Shown: piece by piece, positions 1-6,191 of the stretch
Layout of the letters: each line of letters begins with the position of its first letter
How positions within the stretch are numbered: the stretch's first letter is position 1
Origin: Paracoccaceae bacterium
GTDB lineage: Bacteria > Pseudomonadota > Alphaproteobacteria > Rhodobacterales > Rhodobacteraceae
DNA length: 6,289 bases
Reading direction: 5' to 3'
Assembly: GCA_007123625.1 (NCBI GenBank)
Contig: SKKS01000321.1
Location: 1-6,289 of the forward strand
Made by a program: the position numbers and the translations under genes
Notes under the pieces: model-generated
Databases searched by the model: none
Told to the model about the DNA's origin: nothing
The model's input: the letters and a program-made list of their open reading frames with translations, nothing else

Positions 1-3
1 CCG

Positions 4-837
4 TCAGCGGCCCGGCGGCATCCCGCGATTGCGACGAAAGGCGCTTGGCGTCTGGCCGATGCTGTGCTGAAAGCTGCGGGTGAAATAACTGGCGGTCGAG
101 AACCCCAGCGCCTGGGCGATCTCCTTGACCGGGGCGGAACTGGATACCAGCATCTGGCGGGCCTCGAACAGGCGGCGGTCCTGCAGCAGGTCCAGCGCGG
201 TACGCCCGGCGCTGGCCTTGCAGGCACGGGTCAGATGCGTGGGCGTCACCCCCAGTGCGGCGGCATAGTCGGCCACCCCGAACCCCGAGCGGAATTCCCT
301 TTCCAGAAGCGCCGCATATCGCGCCGCCAGTTTTTGCGACGCGCGGTGCGGTGTCGGCGGGGCTTCGGCCTCGCGCTCGGACACCTGTCGGTCGATCCAG
401 ACCGACAGCAACCCCAGGTGATGGTGCGCGGCGGTCATCGCCCCCCTGCGCCCGCTGTCCAGTTCGCGCTGGATATTGTCGATGATCGCGGTCAGTTCTG
501 TCTGCGCCATCTTCTCGCGCAGGCGCAGGTGCAGCGGTGCGCGCGGCCAAGCCAGCGCGCAATCGCTACCGAACAGCAACACAGACCCGCTGGCCTTGTG
601 GGTGACGGTAAAGCCGTGCATCACCCCTGCGGGAATGAACACTGCGTTATGGGCGTGAAACCCGCGTGTCGTCCCGGCCACGGTGATCCGCCCCTGGCCT
701 TGGGTGAACCACAGCAACATCGGCTCGCGCAGCGAGCGCATCGCCTCGACCTGCCAGCGCGGTCCCCCCGTCAAGCGGGACAGAGGCTGGAGTCTGAGCC
801 GGGTTTTCGGATCGGGAATCACTGTCATGCGGTTCAT
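4..837 (-). CDS. AraC-family transcriptional regulator with N-terminal cupin domain
   Basis: Predicted cytoplasmic DNA-binding regulator of 277 residues; its regulon and ligand cannot be read from the sequence. The N-terminal half (about residues 25-95) resembles the cupin-type effector domain of AraC proteins, with the stretch LLWFTQGQGRITVAG and a following FIPAGVMHGF typical of the beta-barrel. The C-terminal 110 residues carry the two helix-turn-helix units: the first around 187-207 (VADYAAALGVTPTHLTRA), the second around 237-257, followed by the family signature ending GQTPSAFR. It ends in TGA six bases from the window edge and is complete. Start choice: ATG at 837 has a G-rich stretch (GGGGG) five bases upstream. 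The frame stays open to an ATG at 879 (291 residues), but that start has no clear ribosome site and sits only ten bases after a likely terminator; ATG at 849 and 828 are further options. It lies downstream of miaA on the same strand but is probably transcribed separately. Confidence 0.9.
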   Translation of the reverse strand: MNRMTVIPDPKTRLRLQPLSRLTGGPRWQVEAMRSLREPMLLWFTQGQGRITVAGTTRGFHAHNAVFIPAGVMHGFTVTHKASGSVLLFGSDCALAWPRAPLHLRLREKMAQTELTAIIDNIQRELDSGRRGAMTAAHHHLGLLSVWIDRQVSEREAEAPPTPHRASQKLAARYAALLEREFRSGFGVADYAAALGVTPTHLTRACKASAGRTALDLLQDRRLFEARQMLVSSSAPVKEIAQALGFSTASYFTRSFQHSIGQTPSAFRRNRGMPPGR

Positions 838-856
838 CTGCACCCCCATTGCGGCC

Positions 857-884
857 AGATTACGGATTGCTTGCGGCATCCCAA
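857..884 (-). promoter_or_regulatory. Possible promoter of the AraC-family gene
   Basis: On the minus strand TTGGGA (884-879) is followed after 16 bases by TAATCT (862-857). Both boxes match the sigma-70 consensus only in part (4/6 and 3/6). The position is attractive because it lies just after the putative miaA terminator and would put the transcript start near 850, a few bases before the favoured ATG at 837. If it is real, the upstream ATG at 879 cannot be the start. This is inference from position and weak matches. Confidence 0.22.
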
Positions 885-888
885 AGCG

Positions 889-910
889 AAAAAACTCACG
901 TCAGCGTGAA
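889..910 (-). terminator. Rho-independent terminator after miaA
   Basis: Read on the minus strand, TCACG, loop CTGA, CGTGA form a perfect 5-bp stem (909-896), extendable by one T-G wobble pair. The stem is followed by G and then six T (894-889). It begins 48 bases after the miaA stop codon. The stem is short and only moderately GC-rich, but the uninterrupted T run stands out in this GC-rich sequence and is correctly placed to end the miaA transcript. A larger hairpin lies directly upstream (911-936) and may assist. Confidence 0.6.
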
Positions 911-936
911 CTTGCCCAACCGAGGGGTTGCGCAAG
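911..936. repeat. 26-base imperfect inverted repeat between araC-type gene and miaA
   Basis: On the plus strand, CTTGC, C, CAACC is followed by loop GAGG and then GGTTG, C, GCAAG. This gives two 5-bp arms per side interrupted by a single C-C mismatch (G-G on the other strand). It immediately precedes the terminator hairpin in the direction of miaA transcription. It could be the upstream half of a two-hairpin terminator or an operator for the neighbouring regulator. A further CAACCC at 945-950 can compete for pairing with the GGGTTG at 925-930. Confidence 0.6.
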
Positions 937-957
937 TGCGCGCACAACCCTGCGCGG

Positions 958-1953
958 TCACGCCGGATCGACGCGCTGCCAGGTCTTCATGCGGCGACTG
1001 AACCATGTGCGCTGGCGTTTCGCGTACTGGCGGGTTGCGACAATCGCGGCGGCGCTGGCGGCCTGCAACGTGACCTCGCCGCGCAGATGCGCTACAAGCT
1101 CGGGCGCGCCAATCGCGCGTGCCCAGGGCGCCGCGGGGTACCAATGGGGCAAGGCGGCGCGCACTTCGGCCAGCGCGCCCCCCTCCAGCATGGCTGCAAA
1201 GCGCGTTTCGATTCGCGCCGCCAGCCAGGCGCGCTCGGGCATCATCACCACCGCCGCCGCCGCATCCGACGCGGGCAGCAATGGCGGCGGGGTGTCGGCC
1301 TGCCAGTCGGCCAGCCCGCGCCCGGTTGCGCGCAGAACCTCCCACGCGCGCTGGATACGCGCAGGGTTCAGCGGATCGATCCGGGCCGCAGTCGCGGCAT
1401 CAAGTTCGGCTAGCAGCGCGCGCGCACCTTCGGAGGCCAGCCGTGCGTCCGATTCGGCGCGCACGTCTGTCGGCACCGGCGGAATCGGCGCCAGCCCTTC
1501 GGTCAGCGCCATGAAGTAAAGCCCCGTGCCGCCGATAATGACCGGGTTCGGATGCGCCTGCAGCACCTTGGCCAGTTCGCGCAGCCAGTGGCCCACCGAA
1601 TAGGGTTCGCGCCCGACATGGCCATAAAGCAGGTGCGTTACCGCGTCGGTTTCGGACCGCGAGGGCCGCGCCGTCAGCACCCGCCACATGCCATAGACCT
1701 GCAGCGCATCTGCGTTGACCACCGCGCGCCCCTGAGCGCGCGCCAGCGCCAGCGCCAGCGCCGACTTGCCGCTGGCCGTGGGGCCTGCCAGCAGAACCGG
1801 GCGCGCGGGGTCAGGCAGGCCGCCGGGGAACGCGCGCGAAAGCGTCTCTGGTGCCGTCGTGGCCTGATCTTCGGGCGCGTGCTGCAGCGCATCGGCCACG
1901 CCCGCGCGGTTTCGCGCGGCTTTGACATTGAACCGATCCTGCTTTTCCGACAT
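958..1953 (-). CDS. miaA: tRNA dimethylallyltransferase MiaA
   Basis: Transfers a dimethylallyl group from dimethylallyl diphosphate to N6 of adenine 37 in tRNAs that read codons beginning with U, the first step towards (methylthio)-i6A; cytoplasmic. Visible motifs in order: the P-loop GPTASGKS (57-64) for the diphosphate; NADALQVY (80-87), with Asp82 at the expected general-base position; IIGGTGLYF (139-147); RIDPLNPARIQRAWEV (191-206); PWARAIGAPEL (276-286); and RQYAKRQRTWF (308-318), which closes the domain in this family. The frame gives 331 residues, whereas family members are usually about 290-310. The excess is at the N-terminus, where about 45 more residues than usual precede the P-loop. 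ATG at 1953 has a GGGCGG stretch three bases upstream and is the only ATG between the pyrH gap and the P-loop; a GTG at 1899 would shorten the protein to 313 residues but has no visible ribosome site. It is divergent from pyrH across 78 bases. Confidence 0.96.
   Translation of the reverse strand: MSEKQDRFNVKAARNRAGVADALQHAPEDQATTAPETLSRAFPGGLPDPARPVLLAGPTASGKSALALALARAQGRAVVNADALQVYGMWRVLTARPSRSETDAVTHLLYGHVGREPYSVGHWLRELAKVLQAHPNPVIIGGTGLYFMALTEGLAPIPPVPTDVRAESDARLASEGARALLAELDAATAARIDPLNPARIQRAWEVLRATGRGLADWQADTPPPLLPASDAAAAVVMMPERAWLAARIETRFAAMLEGGALAEVRAALPHWYPAAPWARAIGAPELVAHLRGEVTLQAASAAAIVATRQYAKRQRTWFSRRMKTWQRVDPA
1922..1950 (+). promoter_or_regulatory. Possible promoter for pyrH
   Basis: A perfect TTGACA (1922-1927) lies on the plus strand, about 105 bases upstream of pyrH and inside the first codons of the divergent miaA. 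At a 17-base spacing the -10 position reads TTCCGA (1945-1950), a poor match. Alphaproteobacterial -10 boxes are often loose, so this remains a candidate only. It would drive the pyrH-frr-uppS-cdsA-dxr cluster. Confidence 0.25.
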
Positions 1954-2031
1954 GTTCCGCCCGAAACTCTGACCCCGTTGCGCGCGTAGACGCCCTGTCC
2001 GCCGCCTCGCCCCCGGAAAGGTGCCCATTCC

Positions 2032-2772
2032 ATGCCCGATTCTGCAACCCAGAGCCCCGCGCCGACCAACTATCGCCGCGTGATGCTGAAAATCTCGGGC
2101 GAGGCGTTGATGGGCGATCTGGGATACGGACTTCATCCGCCCACTGTGGAACGCATCGCAGCCGAAGTGCAGTCCGTCCACACGCTCGGGGTCGAGATCT
2201 GCATGGTGATCGGCGGCGGCAACATCTTTCGCGGGTTGCAGGGCAGCGCACAGGGGATGGAGCGAACCACAGCCGACTACATGGGCATGCTGGCCACAGT
2301 CATGAACGCGCTGGCCATGCAATCCGCACTCGAAGGTCTGGGCATCCATACGCGCGTCATCTCGGCCATCCGCATGGACGAGGTCGCCGAGCCCTATATC
2401 CGCCGACGCGCGGTGCGGCACCTTGAAAAAAAACGCGTCTGCATCTTTGCCGCCGGGACCGGCAACCCCTATTTTACCACCGACACCGCCGCCACCCTGC
2501 GCGCCAACGAAATGGCCTGCGAGGCGATCTTCAAAGGCACCAAGGTCGACGGCATCTATGACCGCGACCCGGCGCGCGACGCGGGCGCTAAACGGTACGA
2601 GAGCGTGACTTACGACGAGGTGTTGACCCGGAACCTCAAGGTCATGGATGCCTCGGCCATTGCGCTTGCGCGCGACAACAACCTTCCTATCATCGTGTTT
2701 TCCCTGGATGAACCCGGCGGATTCCGCGGCATCCTGCGCGGCGAGGGTACCTATACCCGTGTGCACGGCTGA
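2032..2772 (+). CDS. pyrH: UMP kinase (uridylate kinase) PyrH
   Basis: Phosphorylates UMP to UDP with ATP, an essential step supplying UTP, CTP and UDP-sugars. It belongs to the amino-acid-kinase fold and acts as a cytoplasmic hexamer in known members. Sequence signs: LKISGEAL (19-26) holding the phosphate-binding Lys, Ser and Gly; GGGNIFRG (61-68); the helix MGMLATVMNALA (84-95); the UMP/phosphate segment AGTGNPYFTTDTAA (141-154); and KVDGIYDRDP (171-180), which lies at the ATP site. At 246 residues it has normal length, with a short variable N-terminal tail of about 13 residues. ATG at 2032 is supported by GGAAAGG at 2015-2021, ten bases upstream. It is the first gene of the plus-strand cluster. 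Many bacteria have rpsB-tsf directly before pyrH; here the upstream neighbour is divergent miaA. A run of eight A (2426-2433) encodes Glu-Lys-Lys. Confidence 0.98.
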   Translation: MPDSATQSPAPTNYRRVMLKISGEALMGDLGYGLHPPTVERIAAEVQSVHTLGVEICMVIGGGNIFRGLQGSAQGMERTTADYMGMLATVMNALAMQSALEGLGIHTRVISAIRMDEVAEPYIRRRAVRHLEKKRVCIFAAGTGNPYFTTDTAATLRANEMACEAIFKGTKVDGIYDRDPARDAGAKRYESVTYDEVLTRNLKVMDASAIALARDNNLPIIVFSLDEPGGFRGILRGEGTYTRVHG

Positions 2773-2786
2773 GCCGCCGCACCCTA

Positions 2787-2817
2787 TATGAACCCCGGCA
2801 TGTTTGCGGTATATAAC
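2787..2817 (+). promoter_or_regulatory. Possible internal promoter before frr
   Basis: The 91-base gap between pyrH and frr holds an AT-rich island unusual for this sequence. TATAAC (2812-2817) matches the -10 consensus at five of six positions. Seventeen bases upstream the -35 position reads TGAACC (2789-2794), a weak match. A transcript starting near 2824 would leave a leader of about 40 bases before frr. No terminator-like hairpin is seen in the gap, so read-through from pyrH is also expected. Confidence 0.3.
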
Positions 2818-2863
2818 GGCGCAGGCAGGGCTGGAAACGGCACACAACAAACGAGAAGACACC

Positions 2864-3427
2864 ATGTCCGAAGATATCGAAATCGACCTTGATGACCTGA
2901 AACGGCGCATGGACGGCGCCATGAGCGCCCTGCGCACCGAATTCGCGTCACTACGCACCGGGCGGGCCTCGGCCTCGATGTTGGAGCCGGTGATGGTCGA
3001 GGCCTACGGCCAGATGACGCCGATTAACCAGGTCGGCACGGTCAATGTTCCCGAGCCGCGCATGGTCACGATAAATGTCTGGGACAAGTCGATGGTGGGC
3101 AAGGTCGAAAAAGCGATCCGCGAATCGGGGCTGGGGATCAACCCGCAGCTGAACGGCACCATCATCATGCTGCCCATCCCCGAGTTGAACGAGGAACGCC
3201 GCCGCGAACTGACCAAGGTTGCTGCACAATATGCCGAGCACGCCCGCGTGGCCATTCGCAACCTGCGCCGCGACGGTATGGACCAGATCAAGAAGGCCAA
3301 GGCGGCGGGCATGAGCGAGGACGAGCAGAAGCTCTGGTCCGAAGAGATCCAGGAACTGACCGACAAGTATGTGGCGCTCGTCGACAAGACACTGGACACC
3401 AAGCAGGAAGAGATCATGCAGGTCTGA
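2864..3427 (+). CDS. frr: Ribosome recycling factor
   Basis: With EF-G it splits the post-termination ribosome so that subunits can be reused; an essential cytoplasmic protein. The 187-residue length is standard (about 185). Domain I, the three-helix bundle, is covered by residues 1-30 and 105-187, and the smaller domain II by about 31-104. Recognisable blocks are LRTGRAS (30-36), GLGINPQLNG (89-98) leading to PIPELNEERR (104-113), and IRNLRRD (131-137), where Arg132 corresponds to the functionally important Arg132 of the E. coli protein. ATG at 2864 is supported by GAGAAG (2853-2858), five bases upstream. The frame is open further upstream to a TTG at 2804, but that adds residues without family similarity. 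It is followed 27 bases later by uppS, in the conserved pyrH-frr-uppS order. Confidence 0.98.
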   Translation: MSEDIEIDLDDLKRRMDGAMSALRTEFASLRTGRASASMLEPVMVEAYGQMTPINQVGTVNVPEPRMVTINVWDKSMVGKVEKAIRESGLGINPQLNGTIIMLPIPELNEERRRELTKVAAQYAEHARVAIRNLRRDGMDQIKKAKAAGMSEDEQKLWSEEIQELTDKYVALVDKTLDTKQEEIMQV

Positions 3428-3454
3428 TCCTGCCCAGCCAGAGCGGTTTAATTG

Positions 3455-4195
3455 ATGAGTTTTGACCAACCCGCCGACGACGACGACCCCGCCTCCAGAA
3501 ACAGGCTGCATGTGGCGGTGATCATGGATGGCAATGGCCGCTGGGCAAAGAACCGCGGCTGGCCCCGGCTTGTCGGTCACCGCAAGGGCGCCGAGCGGGT
3601 GCGCCAGCTTGTTTCGGCCTGCCCCGAAATCGGCATCCGCTACCTGACGCTCTATGCCTTTTCGACCGAGAACTGGAAACGGTCCACCGAAGAGGTGTTG
3701 GGCCTGATGGCGCTGTTCGAGCGCTACATCAAGCGCGAGGCCAACCGCATGAGCCGCGAAGGCGTGCGGATGCGCATCATTGGCGAGCGCACGACACTGA
3801 ACCCGAAGCTGGCGGCGATGTTCGACTGGATCGAGGCAGAAACCGCCTGCAACGACCGGGTGCACCTGACCGTAGCGATCAATTACGGCGGACGCGACGA
3901 AATCCGCCGCGCGACGCAGGCGGTCGCGCAAAAAGTTCGCGATGGACAACTGGACCCGGACCAGATCACCGACGCCGTCATCGGTGGACACCTGGACACC
4001 CATGCCCTGCCCGACCCCGACCTGGTCGTGCGCACATCGGGCGAGACGCGGATTTCAAACTTTCTTCCCTGGCAGGCAGCCTATGCGGAATATGTTTTTA
4101 CACCAACGCTCTGGCCCGATTTCACACCGCAGGAAATGAGCAACATCCTGACCGAATTCGAATTGCGCGAACGCCGCTTCGGCGGGGCGAAGTAA
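3455..4195 (+). CDS. uppS: Undecaprenyl diphosphate synthase (cis-prenyltransferase) UppS
   Basis: Adds eight isopentenyl units in cis to farnesyl diphosphate, giving the C55 carrier lipid for peptidoglycan and O-antigen synthesis; a soluble, membrane-associated homodimer in known members. At 246 residues it has normal length. Visible family motifs: MDGNGRW (24-30) with catalytic Asp25; GHRKG (41-45); YAFSTENW (67-74); INYGGRDEI (142-150); RTSGE (193-197) and RISNFLPWQ (199-207), whose Arg and Ser bind the isopentenyl diphosphate; and AYAEYVF (209-215), with Glu212 near the magnesium site. The ATG at 3455 is preceded by a weak GAGCGG (3441-3446); a TTG directly upstream (3452) is in frame and would add one residue. 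Its TAA overlaps the ATG of cdsA (TAATG), so the two are probably translationally coupled. It uses products of the pathway opened by dxr in the same cluster. Confidence 0.98.
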   Translation: MSFDQPADDDDPASRNRLHVAVIMDGNGRWAKNRGWPRLVGHRKGAERVRQLVSACPEIGIRYLTLYAFSTENWKRSTEEVLGLMALFERYIKREANRMSREGVRMRIIGERTTLNPKLAAMFDWIEAETACNDRVHLTVAINYGGRDEIRRATQAVAQKVRDGQLDPDQITDAVIGGHLDTHALPDPDLVVRTSGETRISNFLPWQAAYAEYVFTPTLWPDFTPQEMSNILTEFELRERRFGGAK

Positions 4196-4992
4196 TGGCA
4201 TCGAATTTCGCCGATCTTCGGGATCGCACCCTGTCGGCGGTGGTGATGGTGGTCGTCGGCATCGGCGCGGTCTGGGCCGGGGGCGTTGTTTTCCTGACGC
4301 TGGTGGCGGTGCTGACGGGCGCGATGGTGTGGGAACTGGCGCGCATGCACGACCCGGCCGCCCCGTTTGGCCGGGCCGAGGCTGCGGGTTTCAGCGCGGC
4401 CGTGGCGCTGGCGGTATTCTTCACGCAGCTCTCAGGCGCATGGCTTCTGGGCGCGCTGGCGCTGGCGGTGGCGCTGCTGGCCTGGCGGATGCCAGCGCCG
4501 GTGCGGGCGGTGCATGCGGCCTATCTGGCGCTGATCCTGCTGGCGGGGGCCGCGCTTTTGCTGATGCGCGGCGGTTTCGGCTGGGAATGGGTGCTGTGGC
4601 TGGTCCTTGTGGTCATTGCCTCGGACGTGGGCGGGTACTTCGCCGGGCGCCTGATAGGCGGGCCAAAGCTGTGGCCCCGCGTCAGCCCGAAAAAGACATG
4701 GTCGGGTACGGTGGCGGGCTGGGTGCTGGCGCTTGTCGTTGGCTGGGCAATGATGGGGGTACTTGGCGCGGGCACGGGTTTGCTGCTGGCATCGGTCCTG
4801 ACCAGTATGGCCGGACAGGCAGGCGACATTGCCGAAAGCGCGCTGAAACGCCGCGCCGGGATCAAGGACAGCTCGAACCTTATTCCCGGCCACGGCGGCG
4901 TGCTGGACCGCTTCGACGCGATGATAGCAGCGGCGGCCATGTTCCTGATCCTGAACGAAACCGGTGTCATCGGAGGCCTTCTTGTCGACTGA
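4195..4992 (+). CDS. cdsA: Phosphatidate cytidylyltransferase (CDP-diglyceride synthase) CdsA
   Basis: Converts phosphatidic acid and CTP to CDP-diacylglycerol, the precursor of all major phospholipids; an integral inner-membrane enzyme. The 265 residues are rich in Leu, Ala, Val and Gly, with several membrane spans, roughly at 13-35, 36-48, 64-83, 84-97, 108-124, 130-148, 172-192 and 242-260. The C-terminal family signature is intact at 215-241: Ser-x-x-Lys-Arg, then Lys224-Asp225, then GHGGVLDRFD (232-241). Other conserved pieces are DVGGYFAGRLIG (144-155), SPKKTWSGTVAG (164-175) and the GDIAES segment (210-215). The start ATG shares its A with the uppS stop codon, and a GGCGGGG stretch inside the end of uppS can serve as ribosome site. 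The 3' end lies close to, or overlaps, the start of dxr. I see no missing catalytic residue. Confidence 0.97.
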   Translation: MASNFADLRDRTLSAVVMVVVGIGAVWAGGVVFLTLVAVLTGAMVWELARMHDPAAPFGRAEAAGFSAAVALAVFFTQLSGAWLLGALALAVALLAWRMPAPVRAVHAAYLALILLAGAALLLMRGGFGWEWVLWLVLVVIASDVGGYFAGRLIGGPKLWPRVSPKKTWSGTVAGWVLALVVGWAMMGVLGAGTGLLLASVLTSMAGQAGDIAESALKRRAGIKDSSNLIPGHGGVLDRFDAMIAAAAMFLILNETGVIGGLLVD

Positions 4993-4994
4993 GG
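4971..4994 (+). promoter_or_regulatory. Two ribosome binding sites competing for the dxr start
   Basis: GGAGG (4971-4975), inside the end of cdsA, stands six bases before an in-frame TTG at 4982. GAGG (4991-4994), overlapping the cdsA stop codon, stands eight bases before the ATG at 5003. The first is the stronger Shine-Dalgarno sequence but serves a rarer start codon. The second serves the ATG that matches the usual N-terminus of the family. Confidence 0.5.
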
Positions 4995-5002
4995 TTCCGG
5001 AC

Positions 5003-6175
5003 ATGCGGCGCGTTTCGGTATTCGGGGCCACAGGCTCGATCGGCGAAAGCACCTTCGATCTGTTGCAACGCCGCGCAGACCTGGCCACCGTTGCGCTGAC
5101 CGGCGGGCGCAATGTCGCGCGACTGGCCGAACAGGCCCGCGCACTGCGCGCAGAAGTCGCCGTCACCGCGTTCGATGACTGTTACATCGCCCTGAAGGAC
5201 GCGCTGGCGGGCACCGGCATCGAAGCCGCCGCCGGCACCGCCGCAGTGATCGAGGCCGCCGAGCGCCCTGCGGACTGGGTCATGTCCGCCATCGTCGGCG
5301 CCGCCGGGCTGGCGCCGGGGCTGCGTGCGCTGGAACGCGGCGCCACGCTGGCACTGGCCAACAAGGAATCGCTGGTCACCGCCGGGCCGCTGGTCATGGC
5401 CACGGCACGCGCACACGGGGCGACCCTGCTGCCTGTGGACAGCGAGCATTCGGCGGTGTTTCAGGCCTTGGTGGGCGAAGACATGGCAGCGGTCGAGCGG
5501 GTGATCATCACCGCCTCGGGCGGGCCGTTCCGCGACTGGCCCACCTCGCGCCTTGCCCGCGCGACGCTGGAAGAGGCCATGAATCACCCCAGCTGGTCGA
5601 TGGGCCAGCGCATCACCATCGACAGCGCGTCCTTGTTCAACAAGGCACTGGAACTTATTGAAACGCGCGAATTCTTTGGTATCGACCCGGCGCGGATCGA
5701 AGTGCTGGTTCATCCGCAATCTCTGATCCACGCGCTGGTGGGCTTCAACGATGGCGCGCTGATGGCGCATATCGGACCTGCGGACATGCGCCACGCCATC
5801 GGCTATGCGCTGAACTGGCCCACACGCGCGCCGCTTCCGGTAGAGCGTCTGGACCTTGCGCGGATAGGGCAGCTCAGTTTCGAGGCCCCCGACCCAGCCC
5901 GCTTCCCCGCGCTGCGCCTGGCGCGCGAAGTGATGGAGGCGGGCGGGCACGCTGGCGCAGCCTTCAACGCCGCCAAGGAAGTGGCGCTGGATCATTTTAT
6001 CGCCCGCCGGATCGGATTCGCCGACATGGCGGCAACGGTCGAAGCGGTACTGAACGACCTTGTGCGTGGTCCCGAGCTTGCCATGCCCGTGAAAAGCCTT
6101 GATACGGTGCAGGCCATGGACCAAATGGCAAGGCAGTGCGCGGTGAATGTGATCGCGGCGCGCAATCACGCTTGA
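5003..6175 (+). CDS. dxr: 1-deoxy-D-xylulose 5-phosphate reductoisomerase Dxr
   Basis: Converts 1-deoxy-D-xylulose 5-phosphate to 2-C-methyl-D-erythritol 4-phosphate with NADPH and a divalent metal, the committed step of the MEP isoprenoid pathway; cytoplasmic and the target of fosmidomycin. From ATG 5003 it has 390 residues, the usual size. Motifs: NADPH loop GATGSIGEST (8-17); ANKES (119-123); metal ligands in VDSEHSA (145-151), Asp146 and Glu148; ASGGPF (171-176); the flexible substrate flap NHPSWSMG (194-201) with His195, Trp198 and Met200; and DSASLFNKALE (207-217), where Asn213, Lys214 and Glu217 match the E. coli residues Asn227, Lys228 and Glu231. All catalytic residues appear present. 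An in-frame TTG at 4982 would add seven residues and overlap cdsA by 11 bases; a GTG at 4964 is less likely. Placed between cdsA and rseP, it supplies isoprenoid units that UppS consumes. Confidence 0.97.
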   Translation: MRRVSVFGATGSIGESTFDLLQRRADLATVALTGGRNVARLAEQARALRAEVAVTAFDDCYIALKDALAGTGIEAAAGTAAVIEAAERPADWVMSAIVGAAGLAPGLRALERGATLALANKESLVTAGPLVMATARAHGATLLPVDSEHSAVFQALVGEDMAAVERVIITASGGPFRDWPTSRLARATLEEAMNHPSWSMGQRITIDSASLFNKALELIETREFFGIDPARIEVLVHPQSLIHALVGFNDGALMAHIGPADMRHAIGYALNWPTRAPLPVERLDLARIGQLSFEAPDPARFPALRLAREVMEAGGHAGAAFNAAKEVALDHFIARRIGFADMAATVEAVLNDLVRGPELAMPVKSLDTVQAMDQMARQCAVNVIAARNHA

Positions 6176-6191
6176 AATCAGGAGCAGCGAC

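Noticed and set aside
64..909. Plus-strand open frame opposite the AraC-type gene.
   Set aside because: The minus strand encodes clear cupin and double helix-turn-helix motifs; the plus-strand product is Gly/Arg/His-rich without any family features.
1237..1265. Simple-looking CATCATCACCACCGCC stretch that resembles a microsatellite.
   Set aside because: It is the coding sequence of an Ala/Val/Met run in MiaA (AAAAVVMM) with no regular repeat unit.
2804..2863. Upstream extension of frr from a TTG, adding 20 residues.
   Set aside because: Ribosome recycling factor normally starts at about the ATG at 2864, which has a ribosome site; the extra residues have no family counterpart and overlap the likely promoter.
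1954..2958. Long open minus-strand frame extending miaA upstream, antisense through all of pyrH and into frr.
   Set aside because: Its codons mirror the third-position GC bias of pyrH and frr, it shows no MiaA-like or other family motifs upstream of 1953, and pyrH and frr are certain. It is a by-product of high GC content.
2951..4003. Minus-strand open frame opposite frr and uppS.
   Set aside because: It spans the boundary of two well-supported genes on the other strand, and its composition reflects the complement of their codons.
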